Part shown: piece by piece, positions 13,761-14,880 of the stretch
How positions within the stretch are numbered: the first letter of the stretch is position 1
Layout of the letters: each line of letters opens with the position of its first letter
Origin: Baffinella frigidus
Taxonomy: Eukaryota > Cryptophyceae > Cryptomonadales > Baffinellaceae
Assembly (NCBI GenBank): GCA_026770585.1
Contig: MU647973.1
Coordinates: 1 to 14,880 of the forward strand
DNA length: 14,880 bases
Reading direction: 5' to 3'
The notes under the pieces: generated by a model
The model's database searches: none
Seen by the model: only the letters and a program-made list of their open reading frames with translations
Told to the model about the DNA's origin: nothing
Translations under genes and position numbers: made by a program

Positions 13761-14512
13761 GTTTCGTCCCGACACCTGTGGAAACTACCCCGGATTTTCC
13801 CCCCGTAAGAGTTTGTTCTCTTAAAAAACTAGAGTAAATTGTAGGACACGCCCAAAAAGAGACGCCCGGCAATTGCTGTCATCCCAGATGGGGAACCTAC
13901 CCCTCCCAAGTTCTTCGCGATTTGCTTGGGGCTTGGAGCCATTTGTGAACTTGGCTTGCTTTTAGGGGTTTAAAACACCTCAAAAAGAGGCGCCCGGCAG
14001 TGGCTGTCATCCCAGGTTTTCGTCACCTAATCTATCCGGGAAAAGTGTTGGTGTTAAGAGTGTTGTAGAGGTCAAGACGCAAAAGAGGCGCCCGGCAGTG
14101 GCTGTCATCCCAAGTGGGCGCCCTCTAGCTCTGTCTGCATAACTCTGGGCTCGCCAAACAACACATTGACAGTAACCCTTCCCCCAAAAAGACGCCCGGC
14201 AGTTGCTCCCATTCCAGGTTTCGTCCCGCCACCTCTAATGGAAACTACCCCGGACCCCCCCCCCTTGAAGAGTGTTTCTAGAGGACAAGCCGAAGAAGAG
14301 ACGCCCGGCAGTGGCTGTCATCCCAGGTGGGCGCCCTCTAGCTCTGCCTGAATAATTCTGGGCTCGACAAACAACACATTTAGAGCAGGAAGCCCCCTCC
14401 GAAAAGAGGCGCCCGGCAGTTGCTGGCATCCCAGGTTTCCTCCCGACACGTATTGGAGTCTATTCCGGGAAAGTGTTGTTCGAGGCATATCACCCCAGCC
14501 GTCATTTCAGGT
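13724..14512 (+). repeat. Tandem array of eight exon-like units
   Basis: Cores end at 13760, 13887, 14015, 14114, 14217, 14326, 14434 and 14510 (spacings 127, 128, 99, 103, 109, 108, 76). The first seven encode (K/P)KRRPAVAVIP or a close variant, with mostly silent or conservative changes (AGG/AGA, GTT/GTG/ATT). The eighth is degraded. All but two are followed by GT directly after CAG. Two kinds of downstream spacer alternate near the end: GTTTCGTCCCGACACC and GTGGGCGCCCTCTAGCTC. This gives a higher-order period of about 213 bp. Confidence 0.8.
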
Positions 14513-14520
14513 GGGCACCC

Positions 14521-14642
14521 TACAGGGGTACCTCGCTCATAAGAAACCGCCCCGCCCCCTAGGACAACCATAGGGCCCTAGGCGTGGTCCCACTGTAGGG
14601 TCCTAGGGGGGGGCGGTTTCTTATGAGCGAGGTACCCCTGCA
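14521..14642 (+). mobile_element. Family D element, copy 10
   Basis: 122 bp, plus orientation, with arms near-identical to the 8.1-10.5 kb cluster although 4 kb away. It interrupts the last spacer of the exon-like array. CACCCTA stands directly before CAGGGG and directly after CCCCTG, a 7-bp direct repeat rather than the TA seen at other copies. Confidence 0.92.
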
Positions 14643-14806
14643 CCCTACTTGGCTGAGTATTTTGGCGCTGCGGTCCTGATGTTGCAAGGCCTTCCCGGGA
14701 GGGAATACATGGTGGCCATGTTGGTTTCGACCCGTACCGCATTTCATCTCTCTCTCTCCCACCCCTCCGAAGGGAAGCATTGTTCTCGATTTAAACGTTG
14801 GCAGCT
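14643..14806. other. No gene recognised
   Basis: Continues the array spacer after the insertion (CCCTACTTGGCTGAGTATT), then unremarkable sequence with a short CT run at about 14748-14760. Confidence 0.5.
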
Positions 14807-14840
14807 TTGTACCAGGGGGTTATCGCTCTCGAATAACGTC

Positions 14841-14880
<40 letters not shown>
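14807..14880 (+). repeat. Element-arm-like sequence ending in poly-C
   Basis: GTACCAGGGGGTTATCGCTC TCGAATAA resembles the outer arm of families D and E (TACAGGGGT..CTCGC..ATAAG). It is followed after GTCAA by at least 38 C residues to the window end. Family D and E arms carry C-runs at the same relative place, so this may be an arm with an expanded or mis-assembled C-run. Confidence 0.5.

Noticed and set aside
1-14880. tRNA, rRNA, spliced-leader or other structural RNA genes
   Set aside because: No cloverleaf, conserved rRNA segment or leader sequence was recognised by eye on either strand; a covariance-model scan would be decisive.

Overview
The window looks like an accessory, subtelomere-like stretch of a eukaryotic nuclear genome, most likely a microbial alga or related protist. 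The reasons are plant/alga-type TTTAGGG (CCCTAAA) telomeric repeats in many blocks, GT-AG intron signals, coding segments with strongly G/C third positions, and many short non-coding elements with terminal inverted repeats (MITE-like). Nothing seen fixes the lineage: cryptophyte, haptophyte, dinoflagellate and chlorarachniophyte all remain possible. There are no operons, ribosome binding sites, rRNAs, tRNAs or CRISPR arrays that I can recognise.

Layout. 1-153: two TTTAGGG blocks. 211-673: three different inverted-repeat elements (families B, A, C) side by side. 870-1276: a GC-rich promoter-like island with opposing candidate first exons. 1953-2318: the clearest gene, a 121-residue single-pass membrane protein, followed 1 base after its stop codon by an inverted-repeat element. 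2320-2963: three more such elements. 3192-5500: dispersed direct repeats, a GA microsatellite, a second family B element, a homopyrimidine tract and a duplicated exon-like segment. 5510-5680: another element with a recognisable related empty site nearby. 5831-6730: degenerate telomere-like blocks that switch from TTTAGGG to CCCTAAA orientation near 6341-6413. 7109-8005: a family E element and a subtelomeric repeat with a period near 205 bp. 8152-10501: nine copies of one palindromic element (family D), one nested in a family E copy. 10502-11216: sequence without a recognisable gene. 11217-11534: a small two-exon minus-strand gene. 12234-12332: a short plus-strand exon-like ORF. 12318-13660: telomere-like arrays with a 303-bp TA-flanked element, a second family A element and two partial exon copies. 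13676-14512: a tandem array of exon-like units, each coding for a basic KRRPAVAVIP-type peptide. 14521-14642: a tenth family D element. 14807-14880: an element-arm-like sequence running into poly-C.

No pathway can be reconstructed; the three or four candidate proteins have no recognised function. The main content is the mobile and repetitive fraction: at least six inverted-repeat families, several of which share an internal palindrome (CCTACNGTAGG), mixed-orientation clustering, nesting, and fragments of coding sequence embedded in telomere-like arrays.
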